From Actinomycetes bacterium (GTDB lineage Bacteria; Actinomycetota; Actinomycetes; Actinomycetales; Actinomycetaceae): a stretch of 12,209 nucleotides of DNA. The notes beneath the pieces are model-generated. The model had not been told where the DNA came from, searched no databases, and saw nothing but the letters and a program-made list of their open reading frames with translations. The stretch lies in NCBI GenBank assembly GCA_023420745.1, contig JAEZVQ010000155.1:1-12209 (forward strand), given 5' to 3'. Every line of letters begins with the position of its first letter. The stretch's first letter is position 1. Both the position numbers and the translations under genes were made by a program. This document shows, piece after piece, positions 1 through 8,317 of this stretch.

Positions 1-46
1 CGACAAGCTCACCGGGCTGACTGTCGAATCGGCACTGGTGTTCTGA
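1..46 (+). CDS. apt: 3' end of a gene, probably adenine phosphoribosyltransferase (apt)
   Basis: Only the last 14 codons are present. Reading from base 2 gives DKLTGLTVESALVF followed by a TGA stop at 44-46. This resembles the C-terminal tail of adenine phosphoribosyltransferases (an LGGR-x-KL-x-G-x-x-V-x-ALL type ending), but the stretch is too short to prove it. The stronger argument is position: in actinobacteria apt commonly lies directly upstream of rel, as in M. tuberculosis (Rv2584c-Rv2583c). Apt salvages adenine to AMP using PRPP. The stop is followed 25 bases later by a hairpin that could end this transcript. The identity is inferred mainly from synteny. Confidence 0.5.
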   Translation, partial: DKLTGLTVESALVF

Positions 47-70
47 CGTCAGTCGACCACGAACGCTGAT

Positions 71-102
71 CGGGCGGGGTGCGAACAAACGCATCCCGCC
101 CG
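71..102 (+). terminator. GC-rich hairpin between apt end and rel
   Basis: The left arm CGGGCGGGGTGCG (71-83) pairs with the right arm CGCATCCCGCCCG (90-102) across a 6-base loop. There is one G-T wobble and otherwise full pairing over 13 positions. No clear T run follows, which is common for actinobacterial terminators. It most likely ends the upstream transcript. Because it covers the zone where the -35 element of rel would fall, it could also act on rel expression. A role as a protein-binding dyad cannot be excluded. Confidence 0.55.
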
Positions 103-108
103 TTGCGC

Positions 109-120
109 TACCATGAGGAC
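109..120 (+). promoter_or_regulatory. Candidate -10 box for a leaderless rel transcript
   Basis: TACCAT at 109-114 fits the TANNNT -10 pattern of actinobacterial housekeeping promoters. The ATG at 121 lies exactly 6 bases after it, so transcription would be expected to begin at or next to the start codon. The alternative reading is a very short-spaced GAGGA ribosome site at 115-119, only one base from the ATG, which is too close for normal use. No good -35 hexamer is visible 17 bases upstream. Confidence 0.45.
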
Positions 121-2466
<2,346 letters not shown>

Positions 2467-2877
2467 TGCGGTCACCGCTTTCGCCGAGGTCACGGACGGT
2501 TCGACATATCGAGGTGAGGTTCAGTCCGGCAATCGACACCACCGCCTCGGGGCGAAGCCTGAGGTAGTGCTGTACACCCTCGCGCACGCGACGCCTCGAC
2601 CGCATGATGAGGTGGAGCGGGAACGCGTGACCGACACCCCAGTGCACCCACGCGGCACACCGGTGGGACACGATCGCATCTTCGGGCACCTGATGGGCGA
2701 GGATGTGGGCGCGACCCTCAACGGTCGCCAACACCGTCGGGTCGCACACGGTGTTTCCTACCGTGGTGAGGTCACCGCGACTGACATCGAGGTGGAGCAA
2801 CCCCGCATCATGCGCAGTGATTGAGAAGAGGTGACCGGGGGAGAAGCAAGCGTATCGCCACAGTGAGATCGACATAA

Positions 2878-2919
2878 AACAACGCTGGCATGATCCCACT
2901 CGATCATGCCAGCGTTGTT
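2878..2919 (-). terminator. Perfect 18-bp inverted repeat, intrinsic terminator downstream of the DUF349 gene
   Basis: AACAACGCTGGCATGATC (2878-2895) and GATCATGCCAGCGTTGTT (2902-2919) are exact reverse complements separated by the 6-base loop CCACTC. Read on the minus strand the stem ends in GTTGTTTT, which gives a U-rich tail and makes a convincing factor-independent terminator 20 bases past the stop of the DUF349 gene. Read on the plus strand the tail is TTGTTCGC, a weaker T run, so termination of rel transcripts here is possible but less likely. The minus-strand gene at 2363-2875 begins immediately after the tail, so its expression may depend on read-through or on a promoter hidden in the repeat. 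Confidence 0.85.
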
Positions 2920-2926
2920 CGCAACC

Positions 2927-2935
2927 TGTGGATAA
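2927..2935 (-). promoter_or_regulatory. Perfect DnaA-box sequence
   Basis: TGTGGATAA on the plus strand is TTATCCACA on the minus strand, an exact match to the DnaA-box consensus TTATNCACA. It lies in the 19-base gap between the inverted repeat and the stop codon of the DUF349 gene. I see no second box nearby and no AT-rich unwinding region, so this is not an origin. It may be an isolated DnaA binding site or a chance match. Confidence 0.4.
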
Positions 2936-2938
2936 GTG

Positions 2939-4300
2939 CTAGTCGACACTCCCCGCAATCTGGTTGTACCAGGATCGCTTCGTTTCCAACGCGTCCGACA
3001 GCGCGCGCACCGCGTCCTCATCGTGAGCGCTGCGAGCCTGTTCAAGTTCGCTCTCAAGCTGCTCAATCGAGGCTTGCAACTGACCGAGCATCCCCTCAGC
3101 ACGCGCCTTCGTCTGCGGGTCGGTGCGACGCCACTCGGCGTCTTCCGCTTCCTTCACCGCGTTTTCCACCGCGCGCATCCGCGTTTCGATCCGCGCAACA
3201 TCGTGGCGCGGTACTCGACCGGTATCCTCCCAACGCTCCTGGATGTCGCGAAGCGCCCGCTGTGTGGCGGCGAGGTCAGTCACCGGGAGTAGAGCTTCGG
3301 CTTCTTCGAGGAGTTGAGTTTTGATCCGCAGATTCTCGTGGAGTTCCGCTTCGACCGTTTCAGTGTTGGCGCGGCGCGCGTCGAAGAACACCTGCTGTGC
3401 CGCGCGGAATCGAGCCCACAGCGCGTCGTCTTCCTTGCGAGACGCACGTCCCGCCGCCTTCCACTCATCCATCAGCGCCCGGTAGGCACTGGCGGTGCGA
3501 GCCCAGTCAGTCGAATTCTGCATCGACTCGGCCTCGGCAATGAGCTTTTCCTTAATGCGTCGCACCTCGGTCTGCTTCGCATCGAGTGCGGAGAAGAACT
3601 GCCGGCGATGGCGATCAAAAGTCGTGCGCGCGGAGGAGAACCGCTTCCACAATCCGTCCTCGTCCGAGCGGTCAAGACGCGGACCGCGACGCTGGAGGGA
3701 CTTCCACTCGTCGAGAAGGTCACGCAGCTGCTGGCTGGACTGCTTCCACTGGGTGCGTTCGGGATCCTGAGCGGCCAGTGCTTCGGCACGTTCCACCACC
3801 CGGGTGCGCTCAGCGAGCGCCTGCGCCCGCGCGGCCTGACGTTCCGCACGAGCACTTTCCTTACGCTCATCACCGAGGACGCGCAGTTTAGCCACACGGG
3901 CGCGCAGCGCATCGAGGTCACCAACCGCAGCCGGTTCCTTCACCGATTCTTCGAGCGTGACAAGCGTCGCCTCAATGTCTTTTGCCGACAGGGACGGCAA
4001 ACGAGTTTCAAACAGGTTAATCGTGGCTTCGAGATCGAGGAAACGACGAGTGTAGAGATCGAGCGCATTGTCCGGAACCCCGTCAGGATAGCTGCCGACG
4101 CGGCGCTCCCCGGTGGATTCTTTCACCCACACATTGCCGTCCTCGTCGATACGACCAAACTGCGCGGGATCACTAGAACTTGACGCCGGGACAGCAACCG
4201 CTGGGATTGCGCTCTCACCGGTAGGGGTGGTCACCGTGGTTTCTGCTGGGACGTCGGGGTCGATGGACTGAGATTCGGTGCTGACGGTGCGATCGCTCAC
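2939..4300 (-). CDS. DUF349 repeat coiled-coil protein
   Basis: The start is GTG at 4300, preceded by a near-perfect ribosome site (GAGGTGAT at 4311-4304) with 7 bases between the GAGG core and the start. This gives 453 aa. Residues 1-48 are Ser/Thr/Pro-rich and probably disordered, followed by a short FGRIDEDGNVWV segment (48-59) and a long Ala/Glu/Arg-rich helical region. DUF349 repeats are visible around the tryptophans: DEWKSLQRRGP (197-207) with LWKRF (217-221), DEWKAAGRASRKEDDALWARF (278-298), and a third, more degenerate WEDTGRVPRHDVARIETRM (357-375). The C-terminal 50 residues form another amphipathic helix. There is no signal peptide or membrane segment, so it should be cytosolic. 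The biochemical function of the family is not known to me. Related genes occur near rel and hisS in other actinobacteria. A longer reading from ATG 4426 would place coding sequence over the divergent promoter region and is not supported. Confidence 0.9.
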   Translation of the reverse strand: MSDRTVSTESQSIDPDVPAETTVTTPTGESAIPAVAVPASSSSDPAQFGRIDEDGNVWVKESTGERRVGSYPDGVPDNALDLYTRRFLDLEATINLFETRLPSLSAKDIEATLVTLEESVKEPAAVGDLDALRARVAKLRVLGDERKESARAERQAARAQALAERTRVVERAEALAAQDPERTQWKQSSQQLRDLLDEWKSLQRRGPRLDRSDEDGLWKRFSSARTTFDRHRRQFFSALDAKQTEVRRIKEKLIAEAESMQNSTDWARTASAYRALMDEWKAAGRASRKEDDALWARFRAAQQVFFDARRANTETVEAELHENLRIKTQLLEEAEALLPVTDLAATQRALRDIQERWEDTGRVPRHDVARIETRMRAVENAVKEAEDAEWRRTDPQTKARAEGMLGQLQASIEQLESELEQARSAHDEDAVRALSDALETKRSWYNQIAGSVD

Positions 4301-4303
4301 AAT

Positions 4304-4311
4304 ATCACCTC
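4304..4311 (-). promoter_or_regulatory. Strong ribosome binding site deciding the DUF349 start
   Basis: GAGGTGAT on the minus strand is fully complementary to the 3' end of 16S rRNA (anti-Shine-Dalgarno AUCACCUC). Its GAGG core is 7 bases before GTG 4300. It is the clearest Shine-Dalgarno site in the window, in contrast to the leaderless-looking starts of several neighbours, and it rules against the longer in-frame readings. Confidence 0.8.
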
Positions 4312-4366
4312 GTGTAGACGGAGTTGGCTTCCTAGCCGGACCGTACGACTGATGCGTATTCCTCAC

Positions 4367-4404
4367 AGGGCGCGACGAAAAGCGCCCTCCTCCTATCTTA
4401 GGAG
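4367..4404. promoter_or_regulatory. Divergent promoter region with two adjacent hairpins
   Basis: The 147-base divergent gap between the DUF349 start and the hydrolase start holds two side-by-side inverted repeats. AGGGCGC (4367-4373) pairs with GCGCCCT (4382-4388) across 8 bases. CTCCTA (4390-4395) pairs with TAGGAG (4399-4404) across 3 bases. On the minus strand TAAGAT (4400-4395) is a good -10 match for the DUF349 gene. If used, its RNA would start near 4388 and carry the 7-bp hairpin within the first 25 bases of a roughly 90-base leader. No strong -35 is seen. Confidence 0.4.
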
Positions 4405-4433
4405 AAAACTGTGTTGTCACGCACATATCCGAC

Positions 4434-4439
4434 TACGCT
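4434..4439 (+). promoter_or_regulatory. Candidate -10 box for the metallo-beta-lactamase hydrolase gene
   Basis: TACGCT fits TANNNT and ends 8 bases before ATG 4448, consistent with a leaderless or nearly leaderless transcript. TTGTCA at 4414-4419 resembles a -35 but is only 14 bases away. No convincing ribosome site precedes the ATG (only GGA at 4440-4442). Confidence 0.35.
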
Positions 4440-4447
4440 GGACGTTC

Positions 4448-5164
4448 ATGAGGATCGACATCATCACATCCACCTTGCTTGACGAGAAATGCTACGTCAT
4501 CTCCACCCCCGCACACTCGACAGCACTGATTGTTGACCCCGGTGCCGGGACTGCCGAGCGGGTGCGCACCTACCTCTCCGACCATGACCTCACCGCCGGA
4601 GCGGTTCTCCTCACTCACGGTCACGCCGACCACGTGTGGGACTGCGCGGAATTTGACGTCCCGGTGTGGATTCCCGCACCCGACGTAGCACGGCTCGACA
4701 ACCCGCTCGCCTGGCTGCCACCGGTATTCGACTTCGGTTCCGAATGGCACAAACCACGCGACATACGCACCCTGCCGGTTGATACTGTCGAGCTCATTGA
4801 CGGGATTCCCATGCTCAGTGTGCCCGCACCCGGGCACACAGCAGGATCCTCATTCATCCTCTTCACCATTCCCGCAGGCGAGGCGCTTGAAGGAAACCTC
4901 ACCTTCCCCACGGCGGTGGACGCCGATCGCGACGTCACACTCGCCCAGCCGATTGCTCTCAGCGGTGACGTTGTTTTTGCCGGCTCAGTGGGTCGCACCG
5001 ATTTCCCCGGCGGAGACGAGACACAGATGCGGCACACGCTGCGAACCCTCGCCAACGCGATTGACCCGGCAACCTGGCTACTGCCAGGGCACGGTGCGCC
5101 CACCGTGTGGGGGGATGAACAGCGCAGCAACCCCTATGTCATTCGCGCCAAACAACTGGGGTAG
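4448..5164 (+). CDS. Metallo-beta-lactamase fold hydrolase (glyoxalase II-like)
   Basis: A 238-aa cytosolic hydrolase of the MBL superfamily. The zinc-ligand set is complete: THGHADH at 56-62 (HxHxDH), PGHTAGS at 128-134 (H130), D174 in SGDVVFAGSVGRTD, and LLPGHG at 211-216 (H215). The GSVGRTD and PGHTxGS signatures place it with the glyoxalase-II-like / YcbL-type group, which hydrolyses thioesters such as acyl-glutathione or acyl-mycothiol-type conjugates. The true substrate cannot be read from sequence. The start at ATG 4448 gives the typical MRIDIITSTLLDEKCYVI opening. An in-frame ATG at 4352 would add 32 residues with no family resemblance. The M. tuberculosis counterpart by position is Rv2581c, between relA and hisS. 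It is separated from hisS by 70 bases that carry a promoter candidate, so the two need not be co-transcribed. Confidence 0.92.
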   Translation: MRIDIITSTLLDEKCYVISTPAHSTALIVDPGAGTAERVRTYLSDHDLTAGAVLLTHGHADHVWDCAEFDVPVWIPAPDVARLDNPLAWLPPVFDFGSEWHKPRDIRTLPVDTVELIDGIPMLSVPAPGHTAGSSFILFTIPAGEALEGNLTFPTAVDADRDVTLAQPIALSGDVVFAGSVGRTDFPGGDETQMRHTLRTLANAIDPATWLLPGHGAPTVWGDEQRSNPYVIRAKQLG

Positions 5165-5197
5165 CACAGGCATGAGATGGCACGGCGAGGATATGGC

Positions 5198-5234
5198 GTG
5201 TCTGACACCATCGGATCTTTGAGATACTAGGGGT
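5198..5234 (+). promoter_or_regulatory. Candidate hisS promoter with an overlapping dyad
   Basis: GATACT (5223-5228) is a plausible -10 box, followed after 6 bases by ATG 5235, so the message would be leaderless. CTGACA (5202-5207) resembles a -35 with a short 15-base spacer. The -35 is embedded in a dyad, GTGTC-T-GACAC (5198-5208), flanked by ATGG and CAT that nearly extend the symmetry. This is a possible operator. No ribosome binding site is present before the ATG other than a weak AGGGG. Confidence 0.45.
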
Positions 5235-6596
5235 ATGTCTGCCAAAACCTCCCTGTCGGGATTCCCCGAGTGGCTTCCCGGCGAACGCATCGTCGAACAG
5301 TGGATCCTCGACCAGCTGCGCACCACCTTTGAGCTTCACGGATTCGCGCCCATCGAGACCCGCGCGGTGGAGACCGTCGAGGAACTCCAACGTAAAGGGG
5401 AAACCTCGAAGGAAATCTACCTGCTGCGCCGACTTCAAGAAGAAGCGTCACCGAAGCGGTCGTCAAAGGAGCGCACACTCGGGTTGCACTTCGACCTCAC
5501 TGTCCCCTTCGCCCGCTACGTGATGGACAATGCAGCCGACCTCGCGTTCCCCTTCCGCCGCTACCAGATCCAGAAAGTATGGCGTGGAGAACGTCCGCAA
5601 GATGGGCGATTTAGAGAGTTCACCCAAGCGGATATCGATATCGTTGGCGACGGTCAGCTCGCTTTCCATCACGAGGTCGAGCTGCCGCTGATTATGGTTG
5701 AGGCTCTCGACCGTCTCGGCATCCCGCCAATCACAGTGCTGGTCAACAACCGCCGAGTCGTCCAAGGTTTCTGCGAAGGTATCGGCGTCACCTCCATTGA
5801 CGAGGCACTGCGGTCGATTGACAAGCTCGACAAAATCGGTGCCGACGCTGTCACAGACTTGATGGAAGAGGCTGGAATTCCGAGGGATACCGGGAAACGA
5901 CTGCTGGAACTGGCTGCAATTCGTGGCGGCGACCTCGACGTCATCGACCGCGTGCGTGCCCTCGGAGTCTCAACACCACTGCTCGACCAGGGGCTGGAGG
6001 AACTTGCAGCCGTCCTCACCGCGGCAAACCGTCGTGCTCCCGGACGGGTCATTGCTGACTTGAAGATCACTCGCGGACTCGACTACTACACCGGAACCGT
6101 GTACGAAACGTCGCTGGCCGGTCACGAGGATCTCGGGTCAATCTGTTCCGGTGGTCGCTACGACACCCTTGCCACCGTCGGCAAACGCACCTACCCCGGT
6201 GTCGGACTGTCAATCGGCGTGTCGCGCCTCGTGTCGCGCATCCTCAGCGCGGGGATGCTCACTGCGTCGCGCCCGGTACCGACCTGCGTTCTCGTTACCG
6301 TCACCGACGAGGAGTCGCGTGTGGACGCCGACGACATTGCGGCAACGCTGCGCAGCCGAGGGATTCCCACCGAGGTGTCTGCCTCCTGTGCCAAGTTCGG
6401 CAAGCAAATCAAATACGCCGACAAGCGCGGCATCCCCTTCGTGTGGTTTGTTGACGAGGACGGCAACCATGCGGTCAAGGATATTCGCAGCGGCGAACAG
6501 ATTAGCGCTGATGCCACGACCTGGCAGCCACCGGCTGAGGATCTCTACCCGCATGTGCGCGCCGCTGCGACCACTTCCGACGGGCGTGACGTGTGA
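5235..6596 (+). CDS. hisS: Histidyl-tRNA synthetase
   Basis: A class II aminoacyl-tRNA synthetase of 453 aa that charges tRNA-His in the cytosol. Motif 2 is at about 109-138 (RYQIQKVWRGERPQDGRFREF, with R117 the expected ATP/histidine-binding arginine). The histidine-specific motifs are RGLDYYTGTVYE (280-291) and SGGRYD (305-310). Motif 3 lies near GVGLSIGVSRL (322-332). The anticodon-binding domain follows (about 348-435). The sequence has FDLTVPFARYV at 86-96, where most bacterial HisRS have the RPEGT block, and LDYYTGTVYE rather than LDYYNRTVFE. This is the archaeal/eukaryotic-like subtype, which I also recall in Bifidobacterium and Actinomyces. ATG 5235 starts the expected sequence (SGFPEWLPGERIVEQ) after a -10-like box. 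Its stop overlaps the next gene's GTG start (GTGA, 4 bases), which implies translational coupling with two GTPase genes. Confidence 0.97.
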   Translation: MSAKTSLSGFPEWLPGERIVEQWILDQLRTTFELHGFAPIETRAVETVEELQRKGETSKEIYLLRRLQEEASPKRSSKERTLGLHFDLTVPFARYVMDNAADLAFPFRRYQIQKVWRGERPQDGRFREFTQADIDIVGDGQLAFHHEVELPLIMVEALDRLGIPPITVLVNNRRVVQGFCEGIGVTSIDEALRSIDKLDKIGADAVTDLMEEAGIPRDTGKRLLELAAIRGGDLDVIDRVRALGVSTPLLDQGLEELAAVLTAANRRAPGRVIADLKITRGLDYYTGTVYETSLAGHEDLGSICSGGRYDTLATVGKRTYPGVGLSIGVSRLVSRILSAGMLTASRPVPTCVLVTVTDEESRVDADDIAATLRSRGIPTEVSASCAKFGKQIKYADKRGIPFVWFVDEDGNHAVKDIRSGEQISADATTWQPPAEDLYPHVRAAATTSDGRDV

Positions 6597-8317
6597 GCTC
6601 TCAATCATCGCGGTTGAGCGACCTGGCGAACGCGCTCGAATCCTTGCGGATCCCGAGCGGCTTCGACGGTTCTGAGCGCAGTGACGAACTGAGGCGTCGA
6701 GCATTTCGACGCCTCCGCGATCACGTTATCGCGCGACTCGACCACGAGGATGCGCCCGTGCTCGTCGTGGTCGGTGGATCAACCGGGGCTGGGAAGTCAA
6801 CGATTGTCAACACTCTTGTCGGACGCGAGATTTCTCGATCTTCAGCACTTCGTCCTACGACGCGCCGCCCGGTACTCATCCACCATCCCGAAGACGCACA
6901 CTGGTTTGAAGGAACTCGCATCCTGGCTGACCTCGCACGCCATCGCGTCGCAGCCGACGCGCCCGCCAGCACGGGGAGCGAAGCGGCAGACACCCACGCG
7001 CTGGAACTGCGTGCCGTTGACTCGTTGCCGCGCGGAGTCGCCATCGTTGACGCCCCCGACCTGGACTCGGTAGCCGAGGACAACCGGGCGCTGGCGAAAA
7101 CCTTGCTCGATACGGCGGACGCGTGGGTGTTCGTCACCACCGCCGCTCGCTACGCCGACGCCGTCCCCTGGCAGATGCTGCGCGAGGCAGCAGTGCGCGA
7201 CCTTGCTCTCGCCGTCGTCCTCAACCGGGTGCCCGCGGGTGCCGATCGAGAAATCCGCCCACACCTCGCTCAGATGCTCGACAGCGACGGTTTGACGGCG
7301 GTTCCCATCATCAGCATCGATACCCGCGACGGCATCTCGGTCACCCTGCCCGCGGCAGACGTCGAACCGATCCGCAACTGGCTCCATGCCCTCGGTGACA
7401 CCGCTGAAGCCCGCAGTCACACAGTGCGGCGAACCGTCGCCGGGACGCTGTCGCTGATCATTGCCGAGGGGGAGGAGATTCTCGCCGACACAGTCGACAT
7501 GCATGTGCGACTTGTTGACGCTGCTGCGGTTATCCCGCACGAAATCTATGCCCTAGGGCAGCGGGTACACACCCACATGGCGGATGGGTCACTGCTGCGC
7601 CACGAGGTGCTCGCCCGCTGGCAAGAAGTGGTCGGCACGACACAGATCGCCCGCGCTCTCGACGCCGGGGTGGCACGCGTGACGCACAGTATCCGCCACT
7701 TCTTCACCGGGCGCACCGTCTACGTGCGGACGATGAACACCGCATTAGTCGACGGCGTCGCCGCGATGCTCGTCAATGAGTGCGCCACAGCGGTTGAGCG
7801 CGTTCGTGCAGCCTGGAGCACCGACCGAGTGACCCGCCACATCCTCGACGAAGTGGCACCGGTGCCGGTCGACCTCATCGACGAACGCATCCGGCGAGTG
7901 GTGCGGCAGTGGGAAACCGAGGTCGTCGCCATGGTGCGCGACACCGGGGCTGCCCGCAAGATGACAGCGCGCGTCCTCGCCGTTGGCGTTAATCTCCTCG
8001 CCCTCGCTCTGATGATCGTCATTTTTGCCTCAACCGGCGGGCTGACCGGTGCAGAAATCGGTGTTGCCGGCGCCTCATCCGTCGTCGCGCAACGACTCCT
8101 TGAATCCGTATTCGGTGACCACGCGGTGACGCAGATGTGTCAGCGCGCGCACGAGGCGCTACTCGCCCGTATCGACGAGGAAATGACAGCCCTGCTGACC
8201 CCACTGGTCGAGGCTCTGCCGGCGGCTTCCGGAATTGACGAGCTGCGTCACGCCCTGGATCAAGCGAACGAGGTGGCGAGTGAGCTCATCTCACAGTCGA
8301 CCGGGGGACGTCGATGA
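6593..8317 (+). CDS. Dynamin-like membrane-associated GTPase, first of a tandem pair
   Basis: A 574-aa P-loop GTPase. G1 is GSTGAGKST (62-70). A conserved LRPTT at 86-90 probably supplies the switch-I threonine. G3 reads DAPD (153-156) where classical GTPases have DxxG. The position of G4 holds VVLNRVPAG (208-216), which lacks the aspartate of NKxD. The ARYADAV segment (185-191) is shared with the downstream paralogue. The middle (270-450) is helical. A hydrophobic stretch at about 458-500 predicts one or two membrane passes or a membrane-inserted hairpin, followed by a short helical tail. This resembles the uncharacterised actinobacterial GTPases annotated as YfjP-family or dynamin-family that occur as adjacent pairs. 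Starting with GTG 6593 gives a 4-base overlap with hisS. The gene ends in an ATGA overlap with its partner. A role in membrane remodelling is inferred only from the dynamin-like architecture. Confidence 0.85.
   Translation: MSSQSSRLSDLANALESLRIPSGFDGSERSDELRRRAFRRLRDHVIARLDHEDAPVLVVVGGSTGAGKSTIVNTLVGREISRSSALRPTTRRPVLIHHPEDAHWFEGTRILADLARHRVAADAPASTGSEAADTHALELRAVDSLPRGVAIVDAPDLDSVAEDNRALAKTLLDTADAWVFVTTAARYADAVPWQMLREAAVRDLALAVVLNRVPAGADREIRPHLAQMLDSDGLTAVPIISIDTRDGISVTLPAADVEPIRNWLHALGDTAEARSHTVRRTVAGTLSLIIAEGEEILADTVDMHVRLVDAAAVIPHEIYALGQRVHTHMADGSLLRHEVLARWQEVVGTTQIARALDAGVARVTHSIRHFFTGRTVYVRTMNTALVDGVAAMLVNECATAVERVRAAWSTDRVTRHILDEVAPVPVDLIDERIRRVVRQWETEVVAMVRDTGAARKMTARVLAVGVNLLALALMIVIFASTGGLTGAEIGVAGASSVVAQRLLESVFGDHAVTQMCQRAHEALLARIDEEMTALLTPLVEALPAASGIDELRHALDQANEVASELISQSTGGRR

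Noticed and set aside
79..120. Upstream GTG start for rel adding 14 residues (RTNASRPLRYHED)
   Set aside because: It lies within the hairpin, has no ribosome site, and the added residues show no resemblance to Rel N-termini. ATG 121 sits at leaderless distance from a -10-like box.
2467..2824. Plus-strand open frame running past the rel stop
   Set aside because: It is the complement of the better-supported minus-strand gene at 2363-2875, has no start signal, and its product shows no family resemblance.
3314..4183. Long plus-strand open frame opposite the DUF349 gene
   Set aside because: This is an antisense shadow in GC-rich DNA. The minus frame has DUF349 motifs and a good ribosome site; the plus frame has neither a recognisable domain nor a start signal.
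4301..4426. Extended start of the DUF349 gene at 4426
   Set aside because: GTG 4300 has a perfect Shine-Dalgarno site. The extension would cover the promoter region and reads as non-coding.
4352..4447. Extended start of the hydrolase gene at ATG 4352
   Set aside because: The extra 32 residues are Arg-rich and come from the divergent promoter region with its hairpins. The family's usual opening begins at ATG 4448.
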